A stretch of 64,000 nt of DNA, from the NCBI GenBank assembly GCA_022605955.1, contig JAKCOZ010000007.1, positions 10,421,501 through 10,485,500 of the forward strand, written 5' to 3'. Positions 1 to 11,214 of this stretch are shown one piece after another. Position 1 is the first letter of the stretch. Each line of letters starts with the position of its first letter. A program made the translations under genes and the position numbers. Origin of the DNA: Rallus limicola (taxonomy: Eukaryota > Chordata > Aves > Gruiformes > Rallidae). A model generated the notes under the pieces. It was not told the DNA's origin, ran no database searches, and saw only the letters and a list, made by a program, of their open reading frames with translations.

Positions 1-2218
1 AGTTTCTCACCGAACCACATAACTCAGGCCGCACCACCCAGAGCTGTCCCGGAACCCGACTGTCCCCCAAGACCCTCGCGTCCCGGCTGCTCGTGTCCTG
101 GAACCGCCCCCCCTTCTTCCTCCCATCAGCCCCCCTTTATCCTGGGCAGGACGTAATTGGCATGGAATACTCTCTTTGGCCCATCTGGGTCACCTGTCCT
201 GGCTTTGACTGTCTGACTGCAACTAAAAACATCAGGGTGTTATCAGCACTGCTTTCATTTTAACTCCCAAACACAGCATTCCATCCGCTGCTACAAATGA
301 AGTTAACTCTATCCTGACTGAAACCAGGACACCTCCCTTCCTCCCTTCCTTCCTATTCCTGTGTCCATCCTTCTATAACCATGTTCATCACTTTCCTCTA
401 ACCTTTGTTTTTCCTGGCCTATCCTATCATTGTTCTCCCCCACCCCCTTCTGTAATGCCTTCCAGTTCCTCCTTCAGCCTCTTCTCTCATCTCTGAAAAA
501 GCAGTGTTATTATAACTAGCCACACTCAGGTTTGCTACCTGACAACAGCTAGCACAGGAAAGCCATGAAGCAGGAAGGGCTGCTATTTCAAATCTCTCTA
601 TCAGCAGATGCTTTAGCCAGAAGATGCGGCAAAAAATAGAATTGCCTTAGGAAGGTGAGCAAGTACCATCTGGGAGGGAGGGAAAGCTGAGAGATTTAAA
701 GCAATTCTGTAAGATAACACTACCTGCAGCTCAAAGACCACAGTGCATTTATTTCCTATACATGTTTAATAGCAAGTGACAGATGTGCAGCATTTTATCC
801 TTCATACTCATGTATGATGAGACGTGGCACGTGAATCTGGTTGCTGCGGGTATTAAGACATGTATGACAGACATTTCTTCACAGGTTACTGTACTAAGAT
901 ATGGGCTTTATTTCAGACATATGCACGCAATTACTCTTAAGAAATGTTTTATATATATGAAACAGATTGAGTTGATAGGTAAGCATACCCCTCTAAAGTA
1001 CAGTTTTGCACTGAAAGTCAGATACATAAAAATGGCACCTTCCAAAGTATCCCTAAAAACTCTTAACTTCACAGGATTGTTATACAATATTAGCCCTGAA
1101 AAGCCAAACTTCAACAGGAAAGTAAACTGGCTTTACCTACATCTCTTACATCAGAACTGCTCCCAGAGTAAATAGAGATAGAAATTAAGCCAAAAATTGC
1201 ACAAATATTTTGATGGCTTGAGGACGCTCAGAAAGAAGGCAACTGTTGTTAGACTCTGGCCTACCAAATCATCAAAGACATCCTTCTCCTTCATTTGTCC
1301 AGAGAGCAGCACAGAGGTCCTACCCATCATCAGATCCTATCAGGAACCATGCAGCTCAGCCATTCCCACCTCAATAGCTTATCAACTAGCAATTGACCAT
1401 GATGTATAGAGTGGAAAGAATCCAGCCTGTCGGATCCCATATATTCAGTGTTCAGGAGAAATCTAAGAAGCGCTTCTGAATTGGTATACATGATCAGGAA
1501 ATTACAGAGAAAACAGAATACTGCTATGTTGTTTCTTATACAGAACAGGCCTGGATTTTGGGGGTTGCATTCATGTGCACAGTCTCTGTGCAGAAAGTTC
1601 CTTCCAAACCAGGCCCATCTAACTCATTCTCAAATTAGAGTGTGTCTTCTATGCAAAGTAAAACATCCATCTCTTTCACCAACACATTAGCTTTATGTTA
1701 TACCTGACCTAGAAATAGTTAATGTTCAGATTTACAGTGTTGCTTGTACTGCTTCCTCTTCTTTTGCCTCTATTTCCCTATTGGAGTTTGTCTTTTTCAT
1801 TCTTTCTTCTGACGATCGCATCCCAATCCCTCACTCTCAACCAACTATGCATCTGTCACACCCCTCTCCCTCATTTCAACCAGTAAAACCAACTCTCTCT
1901 TCTGGGTTGCCTCAGAAAGCTTTGCGTTTCATTTCCTTTTGTGCCTGTGTATGGTCACACTACGTATATAAAAATAGCAAAATAATAATACTTAGCATAT
2001 AGTGGTCTGAGCACTCACCTGTTGCCTAAGCAACAAATAAATTAACCTGCAAAGAACCCAACTTTATCCTCTTCCCGCTGAGACGCAGGGAACATACATT
2101 TCAAATTACCTAATGAAACATGCTATGAAGAAAAGGACACGGCAGGTACTAAATGAAAGCACAGAATGGGAAAAAGACAAGGCAATACCAGGTTTTCTGT
2201 AGGAAACGGGAGCCTTAC
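1..2218 (-). other. NOL4 intron 5, partial
   Basis: This is intronic sequence running off the left edge. The first ~115 bp are unusually CpG-rich for an intron (about nine CpG dinucleotides), after which composition returns to ordinary AT-rich sequence with pyrimidine-rich stretches near 330-360. The short frames inside (for example 783-1175) lack recognisable protein similarity, and I treat them as chance. No CR1 or LTR sequence was recognised here. Confidence 0.75.
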
Positions 2219-2351
2219 CATCCTGCTGGCCCTGGAGGTTCTGAGGACTTTGCATTCTCTCTTCCAGATTTGAGCTGAGGTCAGAGTTCACAGCTGACAT
2301 CCTCGTCGAGTCACTCATATCAAATTCATCACTTTCTATAGAGCTCTCATC
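2219..2351 (-). CDS. NOL4: NOL4 coding exon 5 (residues 215-258 plus 1 nt)
   Basis: The exon is 133 bp, entering in phase 0 and leaving in phase 1 at GATG|GTAAGG. The translation is DESSIESDEFDMSDSTRM, then SAVNSDLSSNLEERMQSP and QNLQGQQD. It is acidic and serine-rich, looks disordered, and carries several potential casein-kinase-type acidic serines. The acceptor reads ATTTGCAG|GATGAG. The internal methionines at residues 226 and 232 align with the start region of the shorter NOL4L protein as I recall it (MNDST...), so this exon could hold an alternative translation start in short isoforms. The next exon, which should restart with AT to complete an Asp codon, lies beyond the left edge. The remaining roughly 60% of NOL4, including its conserved C-terminal region, is therefore not in this window. 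Confidence 0.96.
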
Positions 2352-5300
2352 CTGCAAATGGCAAGTTTCAGAGGTGTGTCAGAAATCATCATATGCTGTT
2401 CACATTATGCGTGCAATTCACTCATTCCCCTTCCTTTCACTCACACCTGGCGTGGAGTGTAATTACACTAAATCTCGGTGTATGTAAGCAAACAAGCAGA
2501 GCACATAAAGCAGAGCAAGGAAAACACAGTGTTTATGTGACACGATAATCTAACAAATGCAGTTTGTTCAACTGTGATGATACTCCATTACCATACTCCA
2601 TTACCTCACCCATGTTTCCATACTACTCTGCAAAAGAGGGATAGAGACCCCACACCAAGTCGTTGTAACTCAAATTTTGTCGAGGAGAGTTCTCCACATT
2701 CCCAGCCTGGATCCTCTACCTTTCCCAAGCCAGGTCAGTAACCCCATGATGACCACTCACTGTAAGATATTTCCAAATGGCTACTTGACCTAATACAAAT
2801 CCTGATCAGGTATTTTGTCCCCAGTTATAAAAGCAAAATGGTTTTGAACCTCGTCCAGCAGCTGTTCACAATCATGTGTAACTTTACTTTTTTCAGTCAC
2901 ACTGAAGTTTATGCTTGCACTCCTGGACTAAAAATTAAGCATCCACAAAAGTCTTGCTCTGTAAGGTGTTAAGGCGACACACAAACCTACAGTAATATAT
3001 TTACAGAAACAACTTTTCTCAGATAATTACTCCTACGGTGAAGAAAAGCCATTTAAAGAACATAAGGACAAATAAGACAAATAACTCCATATCCCCTGAA
3101 GATTAGCTTAAAATCTGTTTTCCAATTAATGTATGCATTTTTTTAAATAAAACCAGATCTTTGACAGAATTCTGACTATTCTTTCTGGATTGCTCACCAG
3201 AAGCGACTTAGAAAAACAGCAGTCTTTAGAATATGATTTACTGTGTATTTGTTGTGAACTGTTTTCTACAGATGCTAGTACAGCTGTGTGTTCTAATACA
3301 GCTCATACAGCTGCTTGCTTCTTTCTGAGCACTTGGCTCTTAAATCAGTTTCTCTCCCGGGTCTCAGTGATGTTTCTGGCTTGCATGGGTGCTCCTCTCA
3401 TCTTTGGAAGAAAAGTCCCCTGCAGTCATGATGCTCTGAGCAGGGAGGAAGTACTGAAGTATTGCCAAATGCCATTCAGGAGCCGAGGTGAAACAACACA
3501 CAAGGTGATGTGGTTTGGCGCTGTCACACCAGGACAATGGCAAACAATGGAATGAACACTCCTTGTTCTCAAAGTTTTCTAAAAACTCAATGCACAAGTG
3601 AGGGTTTCTCTAGGGGGCATCTGTCCTCTTTGCCCAGGTAAGGCAGGAGCACCCCTTTTCCAGCAGGAGAGACAAGTACCTAAGCACTGCCCTTGCACAA
3701 GAACCATGGTCCCCACTGGCCTCCTGCCCCCAACAGATGGGACCAAGGCACATGCCAAGCTGGTTCTGAGGTTTAGGGAAAATGCACACTGCTGCTGCTT
3801 GTTCAAAGAGCAAGATCAGAACAAAAACTCCCCCACACCTTCTGGAAGGCTGTGTCTGTTAAGACACAGTGGGATTTCTCATTGAATCCTGCAGGAACCA
3901 GCAAGCAGCCGCTTACATTTTCCAATTCTGAGGTTAGGCAATCTGTAATGGGTTCCCAGAAAGGCAGCCCTGGCTATCCAACACTCGCATAGGTATAAAA
4001 CAACAGATAGAGGCAGCCTGTGTTTGCCTGCAGCACTCTGCTCTGCACTCCCCAAACTGTGTAAACATTTCTCTGAATCTGCGTGGACACACAGGCATGA
4101 GGAGTGGAGCTGGGAACCACTGGCTTCTCTGTACCAGTTGGAGCAGTGCTGTAAATTCCCACAGTGTTTTCTCCCATTAGATGAAGCCCGTTTCCCTTTC
4201 AGCAATGGCCTCAGCTTAAAAAGCAATGAACCGAGTATGAGAGAATTAGGAGGCTTCCTCAGTCACTGCGCTAGCTAGTTGTGGGATCCAAGTTTACTCC
4301 TGTCTTAATTCCACCCCCTCCACAACAATGCAGAGATGATTGATGAAACCTTGGAAACAGAGCCTTCCTACAAACCCAAGCATGTTTTGAAGGGCATGAA
4401 ATAGTTTAAATGCATGCATGGGAAATCTTCCTGCTCTGTACTACAACATTTTCACTGTCATTTTGTTCTCAGTGCAAGAAACATACAACCTGGAGAAAAC
4501 AGGAATTATTAGCAAAACTCTGCTTTGAGAAAAGACACAATGATTATTTTGCAAACTTTCCTTGTGCCCACTCTGGCCTGGAAAAAGGCATTATTATTAA
4601 AACATATTAAAAATTGCTTTTCTCTTCATAAATCCAGTGCTGCAGACACTTCATACACAGGAACATCAGAGCTGCAAAACTGAGCTGGGCAGGGAAGATA
4701 GCGAGCAATGGCGCTTCCCGCTGCCACCCTGTCAGTTCCACTGCTTCATCTAGATGAAAAAGTGGTTTAACAAAAATTTCAGTCATCAGATCAGAAAGGC
4801 TACACCAAACCATTCAGGCTGCAGAAGCACCATGGCAGGTGGCCCTGATCCAGCATGAGTGCTCGTAGGAGGAGTAATTCTCAAAAGGGAAAAGTGGAAA
4901 AACCAGAGAGTCCTTTAACTCCTAAGACTACTGCAGGGATAAAGCCTCTTCCGCTGCTTGAAACTCTGCTGCCAGATCCCTGAAGAGGGACAGAACGCAG
5001 AGGGGAGGCTCAACAGGAGGGAAAGGTGACCAGGCTGTATCTGTGCATGAAGAACTCTGAGTTGGGGATCTCTCCCCACATCCTCCACAATCACAAAAAA
5101 GGCAAAAGGGAAACAAGGATCCTGATATTTCTAGAAGATTAAATCCCTGTTCTATGGGGTGTTGAATATTTTATAAATCTCCCCCAATAGCCCATATCTA
5201 CTTATGAAACCAAATCTGTCTGACTCCACCAAAGTCAGGAGTCAGTCAGGGTCTATGAAACAATCCAGCTGCTTTTTTTAAAGGATTCCTTTACTAAAAA

Positions 5301-6087
5301 ATATCCCGTAGCCAGGCAGAAGGGCACAGCATGCAGAACTGCTTTTTGGCTGGCACATAGCTGGGATTCTAGCTATTTGGCAGCCCAAATAGTAAATGAA
5401 CACATTTCTAGCAAAATGAGTTTATTACAAATAATTTGGTAGGTGCCATCCAATTGATGAAGCACTTCTTAAGACCTGGAAGAACTCTGAATAAATCAGA
5501 GAAAGAAAATAATTTCTGAGAAAAAATAAATACAATTTAACTAAAAATCCCTATGAAGAAGCTTGATTCTCAGTCTACTTCTCTTCCTTTTTTCTCCCCC
5601 CCTCTCTTTTTCTTCAAAGTTTCAAAAGCAACCCCTGCTCTCATTTATCAAGCATTTTGCCTTAAAAATTTCAACTGATGTTGCCAGGGCTTCCATCCAT
5701 CTCACTATGAAGTGTTGCATCCTGGCTGCTAACCTTGAGAATACCATGACATTCATTTCAGCTGTTGATGGTATTGCTTTCTAGAAGTCAGCAATGAAAG
5801 TCACTGCTGAGCACAGCACTAAGTCTCGAGTGAGCAAGCTGCCCCTGTTACCCTTTCCACTGGTCCAGACAGTAAAAGGGCACCTTAAGATACTTAGAAG
5901 CAGTATCACATGTTACCCCCAACCATGGAAGGGTGGTAAGTCACCACATTTTCCCTCAATCTGATTACTCACAAGCAGCCCTGGTGTGGTTGCAGACTCA
6001 TTTCTTTAGCAGTGAGGTTATAAAGATGGGATCACTGGCTACTGCAAAGACGAATACCAAAGAACACAGAACAGAAACAAATTTTAC
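2352..6087 (-). other. NOL4 intron 4 (3,736 bp)
   Basis: The intron is bounded by the donor of exon 4 (GTAAAATT) and the acceptor of exon 5 (TTTGCAG). It holds several chance frames (3190-3555, 3879-4226) that overlap on both strands without any recognisable family. A short imperfect tandem duplication of ACTCCATTACCAT lies near 2582-2606. I see no interspersed repeat I can name, no RNA gene and no clear regulatory motif. Confidence 0.75.
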
Positions 6088-6200
6088 CTCATCTTGCTGT
6101 GAATTTAGTAGCTGCAGCTTCATGTGTTTCATATAAGCCATAGTAATTGGCATGTTGTAATCAATCATACTGGTCACCAAAGTTGGAGGTTTTCCATTAT
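6088..6200 (-). CDS. NOL4: NOL4 coding exon 4 (residues 177-214)
   Basis: The 113-bp exon enters in phase 1 (the split codon gives Asp) and leaves in phase 0. The translation is DNGKPPTLVTSMIDYNMP, then ITMAYMKHMKLQLLNSQQDE, a methionine-rich, probably helical segment characteristic of NOL4. The acceptor is ATTGCAG|ATAATGG and the donor GAG|GTAAAATT. Reading on past the donor gives VKF and a short run before a stop, which supports the exon end. Exons 3 and 4 together sum to 225 bp (75 codons), so their joint inclusion or exclusion preserves the frame, whereas skipping either one alone does not. Their close spacing suggests they behave as a unit. Confidence 0.97.
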
Positions 6201-6692
6201 CTGCAATAAAAATATTTGTTATGCATTATATGTTAATGCTGGAGGCTACCTCAGCCTACTCTGCAGTCAAAGTCAGACAGTTATGTCATTTAGTTCTAAC
6301 TTTGGCTTTTTCAACTGCTTGTAGGCTGTACAGATGGAAGTCTCCTGAACGAAAATGAAAAGCAATGAGTTCTTCTACCCCAAATGACTACAGCACACGC
6401 ACACTATCTATTCCGTATGTTTAAGCCCCCATACAAACATTCCCATAGCAAAATAAATTACTTTCTCCAGATAAAATCATATTTCTATTGAGGGTGCATA
6501 TGGTGGCATACTTCACCTTTAAGTGAAAGCAGAAGATTCAACTGCCTTCCAAGTTAGGTAAATGAGAAGATCTGACTTACTGAACTGTTCCAGTCTACCA
6601 AATTTTTACGAACCCTCACTTAACATAGGAAAATATAAATGGGTATTAAGAACAAAATGACTTTACAGCCCAGTATTTGACACTAAAACTAC
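6201..6692 (-). other. NOL4 intron 3 (492 bp)
   Basis: This is the only short intron in the window. The donor is GTAGTT and the acceptor TTATTGCAG. The sequence is AT-rich and otherwise featureless by eye. Confidence 0.85.
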
Positions 6693-6804
6693 CTTTATGA
6701 TCCGCTCCATCTGGGTTTAAATGCATTCTTTTCTGGCACTCTGAGCAGCTCATTAGAAAGCGTGTCACCGCTTCTCTCGGTAGGAAGGCATAGGTCTCTG
6801 AAAT
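6693..6804 (-). CDS. NOL4: NOL4 coding exon 3 (residues 140-176 plus 1 nt)
   Basis: The 112-bp exon is only partly open as an ATG-initiated frame but translates cleanly from the splice acceptor: ISETYAFLPREAV, then TRFLMSCSECQKRMHLNP and DGADHK. The cysteine pair in MSCSECQKRMH is a conserved feature of this family. I see no complete zinc-finger pattern in this window. The acceptor reads ACTCATTTCAG|ATTTCAG. The next AG, six bases inside the exon, would break the frame, so the first AG is used. The exon ends in phase 1 at AAAG|GTAGTT. Human NOL4 has a threonine where this sequence has alanine in the DGADHK stretch, as I recall. It is separated from exon 4 by an intron of only 492 bp. Confidence 0.96.
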
Positions 6805-7794
6805 CTGAAATGAGTAACAAATACAGGTGTTATTATATAAGCTGATTAAACATGATTTAACAGAACTGATCGTTATATTTCCAGATAAGGCATATTATCT
6901 TCCAATGGCAGGAAGCACAATTGAAAGCATGTTCTGCATACTACGCAGGATTTCAAGAGACACCTGTCCAATCTGCCTAATCTCCTAAGGGCTAATAACA
7001 GGTGATGCTGAAAAAAACCCTTCCACCAGTATCGAAAGGGGGGTTGTTTTCTCTTTACAGTTACTTTCAAATTCCTTTCAGCAAAAAGATTCATACAGAA
7101 CAGACTCCCACCAAGGGATATTCTTAATAAAACTTGAAAAGTTAGCTTTCTCTTACAACCAATAACAAAAAGTGCTCGACTTACGTGCTCTGCTTATTTT
7201 TATCATAAAAGTACACAGACAGATACAGAACTCAGTGTATTAGCAGCAATGACAGTCTCCTTTCTGTTTTAAATTTGTATTTGAATGTTTTGAGAAAATA
7301 TTTGTAGAAGGCTTGTGAGTTAATAATGTAGAAGAAATATGTTCTTTTTGCTAATAGTTACAGAATTTGGGAATCGCTTGATTTTAAGGACTTTGGTATC
7401 TACCTGGAGATACCTTGAAACAACAGGTCTTGGTTGTTTCTTTGTTTCAACATTAGCATTCTTTCCAACCACAAGCAGGCATCAGAGGGAATTTTTTTTT
7501 CCTTCTTCGAAAGAGGAGAGGAGGAAGCAGTTCTTGCTGGTTTTTTTTTTTTTAAGTCTGCATTCCCCCCATCCTCAAGGAAAAACTATAATATGCATGT
7601 ATCTTTATAGACATTTTGCCTTGCTAAACCTTTTAAACCTGGAGGTTGATGCCAAGCTGAAAACGAGACAACAGCATACTTTGATCATAGGTAAAGCACA
7701 TCTCAAACTGGCTAGATTAAGCATACAGCCAGCAGGTCAAGAAAAGTTATTATCCCTCCCTACTCACTGCTGGTAGGACAGCAGCTGGAACAAT

Positions 7795-8125
7795 GTGCCT
7801 GGGTTCAAGAAGGATTCTGAGAAGAGAGAGAGTGCTCTGCAGCAGGCCACCACTGCAGACGGTACCTACAGGACACTTTGAAAGAAGGGTTAAAGAGGCT
7901 AGATTTGTTTCATGTAGGCAGAGAAAGACCTACTTGCAGCAAACCACTGCCTAAAGGGAGTTAGAAAATGATGAAGAGAAACTCTTCAGATGGTATAACC
8001 AGGGACAACATCCAACTGCAGCTTGGGATGTGCAAACTGGACCTCATCACAAACTTCATCAAGAGAATAGTGCCTTGGAGCAGCTTTACCAGATGGGTGG
8101 AAGAATCTCCCAACTTGGATGTTTT
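7795..8125 (+). mobile_element. Diverged CR1-like 3' fragment
   Basis: The stretch GGACCTCATCACAAACTTCA, then GTGCCTTGGAGCAGCTTTAC and GGTGGAAGAATCTCCCAACTTGGATGTTTTCAAGAT follows the order of the conserved CR1 3' ORF segment (loss of initiator, one-in-four mismatches by eye). This suggests an old copy in plus orientation. The boundaries are approximate. Confidence 0.6.
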
Positions 8126-9672
8126 CAAGATATTACACTGCAAAGCCAAGGCTTTTCTGCAATTCATTATATATATTGACATATACACACTGAACAGCGC
8201 ACGTGTTGTAAGGAATCTCTAGCCTTTCTTTTCACAACCGAGGTGCTTGTCTTGCAATGGAGGTAATCCTTAAAGAAAGACAAAGCCCCAGCAAGAGAGA
8301 TTAAGAGTCAGCTCATACTTGCTTGTATTCCCTTATCACAAAACCCAGAGTGGGATTTGATTTCCTATCAAGCACTATGTTGGTGCAAGCCTCTGTAGGA
8401 AGGGCAGCAGGATTGAGATGAGATGTATGACAGTGTAGACACAGAAAGGACATGAGAACTTTCTTTAACTGGATGTAAATTGGACTATGTACTGTGCAAA
8501 TCACTTGTGCTCCTCACAAGGATGCTAAGAGGAGGAGGAAGGGACAGTTTTAATTCTCTTACACTGTTTTCCTTGGTTTGTCACCTACCTAACCTGTGTT
8601 GAAACTTATGTTTCCTAAAACTCCATGGACCAAATTTATCAGTAATAATATTTTAGATAATAGGTGGAGTTTAAATTAGTGACTCTTGATGTGACACGAT
8701 TCAAAGAAATACCTGGGAATGATGCATTGTAAAATAAGAAAGCAACTTACACCATCCTGTTTATGGTACTGTTGTTTAGGCTGTTTATTGTCACTGCTTT
8801 CTTGTGTAACAGAAATCTCAGTTGCAGGGGGTAGGTGTGGAGAATGGGATTGGTGTAAAAGCAAAATTTGTTCTGTGATGAAAACTGGGAAAGATTTTCC
8901 CTGGGCCTGAGACAATTTATCTGAAAACGAAGGCACTGAAGGAAGCCACTTTTAAATGGGAAATCTCACCAAAAATATATTTTCAGATTATTTTTCCTGG
9001 GTTTTTTTTATACGACAGAACAGATGCTTATTTACCTTCCTAAATATGAAAATATTGGTTATACTCATGCTTTATGGAATCTTTAAAAATAACTTAAAAT
9101 CAGCTAGAATTTATTATCACGGAAATCGGTAAGCGCACATACACAGCAACCTCTCTCTCACAACAGTTAACACATTTAGCTCTGTATTGAAATTAATGGA
9201 GCTTACCCATGGATTCATTAGTTGCCTGCATTTGACAGGAATGCTCCATTTATTCTAATCAACCATCTCTGTCAAAATCCCAGCTCTGCTCAAACAAGAT
9301 GAAACTCCTCCATGGGAAGCAAGTGAGCTAAGGCCCAGATTTGATAGGTATGCTCCACTGACTATAAGGGAACTGGGTTTTATAACTAAATTTGTCCACA
9401 TAGCAGATGCTCATGTCTCCAACCTCCCACTGCAACACAGTTTTAAGGATGCCCTTCCCAAAATAACACCAGTTTTCACCAACTTCCTCCCCTGTTTACT
9501 TTGTAATTTGATTCAATCTCTTACGTGCCAAAACTCCAGCCTGTATAAACTGGCATAACACAATAGTTATGACATTAAGAGATATGTAGAGGACATAACC
9601 CACAGCTTTCATTCTTCCTGCTTCAACATACACAAAATGCTCTTTCCAATTTTCAATGCCAGAAAGATTACC

Positions 9673-9693
9673 AAAAAAAAAAAAAAAAAAAAA
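9673..9693. repeat. Poly(A) run, 21 bases
   Basis: A simple adenine homopolymer lies in intron 2. There is no retroposed gene body upstream and no target-site duplication that I can see, so it is taken as a simple repeat. Confidence 0.9.
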
Positions 9694-11046
9694 CCCAAGA
9701 AAACCCAACCCAAACCTCACATCCTCAACAGTGCAGACTCCTGTTTGCCTTTCTCATTAAATAAGGGCACATCTACTTTATACGATGCAAATAGCCGCTC
9801 GCTCGCTTGCTCTGGCCACGCTCCGAACCAGATGGTTTAGCACCAGCTGTAGCTGGGAAGCTCTCTAACTGAACTAGCACAAGGCCAAACGCTAAATCCT
9901 GTATTTCACCTCTCAGCACACACTGGGCTGGTGTAGTTCATGGAGCTGGCTTGCATGCGAGTATTTCTGAGCACAACTTGGAAACCTAGGACACTTTGGA
10001 GGTAACTATAGAGAAATACCTTGTTTCTGTCCTCTATTCTATCTGAAAGAAAGGAATAATGACTCAGTCCTCCCTGATACTGTATATTCTCACCACCTTC
10101 AGCGGCCCTGCTCCTAGCTCTCTTCTCAAGGCCGCTAGCTGACAGAAAATATAGCCAGACCCTCTCATTCAGTGATGTGCTGCAATAAAAGAATATTGTT
10201 TTATTGCACTCCAGACACACAAAAACAACCCACACACGCTTCAACATTTTAGGGAAAAAATAAGCCAGAAAACTGTACTGAAGTGGAGGATGTGGCACTA
10301 TTTACATCCACACACTGACAATGCAAACTGAAACATTTTTGGCACAACTTACAAGAAACCGTTCATGCCCATGCCTGTACCAATTGAAGAACAATCAGTG
10401 CTGATTAACCATATTAATAAAATTACTTGGATTGCTTTAGAAAAAAAATATAATACTTTTTCCAAATATGAAGCTTTAGAAGTATCCTTATGTGATTCCT
10501 TATACTTAGGAGTGATTCTATTGCACATTGGTATGTCTTCCGTTGCTTGTACAAATGTGTTACCTTGTATCTGGATGTATATGTATCACAGAGAAATCAG
10601 AAAATAAGCAGATTCTATCAGTACTGTGTACTAGGTATAGCTCTTACAGCTCAATGGTTTTTATATTGCAAAGGGAAAAAAATATATGAAGAAGAAACTA
10701 GACATCTGGAGCATTAGGAAAGAGTACAAAAATCATACAGGGTTTGGTTTAGCCTCAAAAGCCAACATTTCCTAACAACGCCATCCACGTGCACCTACAC
10801 ATATTTAATTTTAACCCTGAACTTAAAGGAAAATAGAGTTGACTTTGGCAGTTTTAGAGACAAAACTTTTATGATCTTACTCCACCATTCACAAAAGTCT
10901 ATGATGTAATATATTGACTTACATCAACCCATTCAAAACATTGGCCAACAGTGAAGACCTTCCAGACCTATAATTGTCCTACATGCTTTTCACTGGATCC
11001 CATGAAGAGCACAACTACTACAAGGCTTGTAATCCAGTGCCTGAGC

Positions 11047-11214
11047 ATAGAATGTGATCACAGAATGTTATGGGTCGAAAGGGACCTCTGGAGATCATCT
11101 AGTCCAACCCTCTGCTAAAGCAGGATCACCTAGAGCTGGTTGCACAGGACAGCATCCGGGTGGGTTTTGAGTATCTCCAGAGACAGAGACTCCATAACCT
11201 GTCTGGGCAGCCTG
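11047..11214 (-). mobile_element. CR1 LINE, 3' fragment
   Basis: The plus strand carries the reverse complement of the CR1 3' end: ATCACAGAATG, GGGTCGAAAGGGACCTCTG and GAGATCATCTAGTCCAACC, then the CCAGAGACAGAGACTCC block encoding the end of the reverse transcriptase ORF. The copy is 5'-truncated after roughly 170 bp, as is usual for CR1. Confidence 0.92.

Noticed and set aside
783..1175. 130-codon frame on the plus strand near the left edge
   Set aside because: No family similarity, ordinary intronic composition and overlapping frames on the other strand. Taken as chance.
4815..4846. REST-like half sites around AGCACCATGGCAGGTGGCC
   Set aside because: The spacing is one base short and the right half is poor, so the match is not better than chance.
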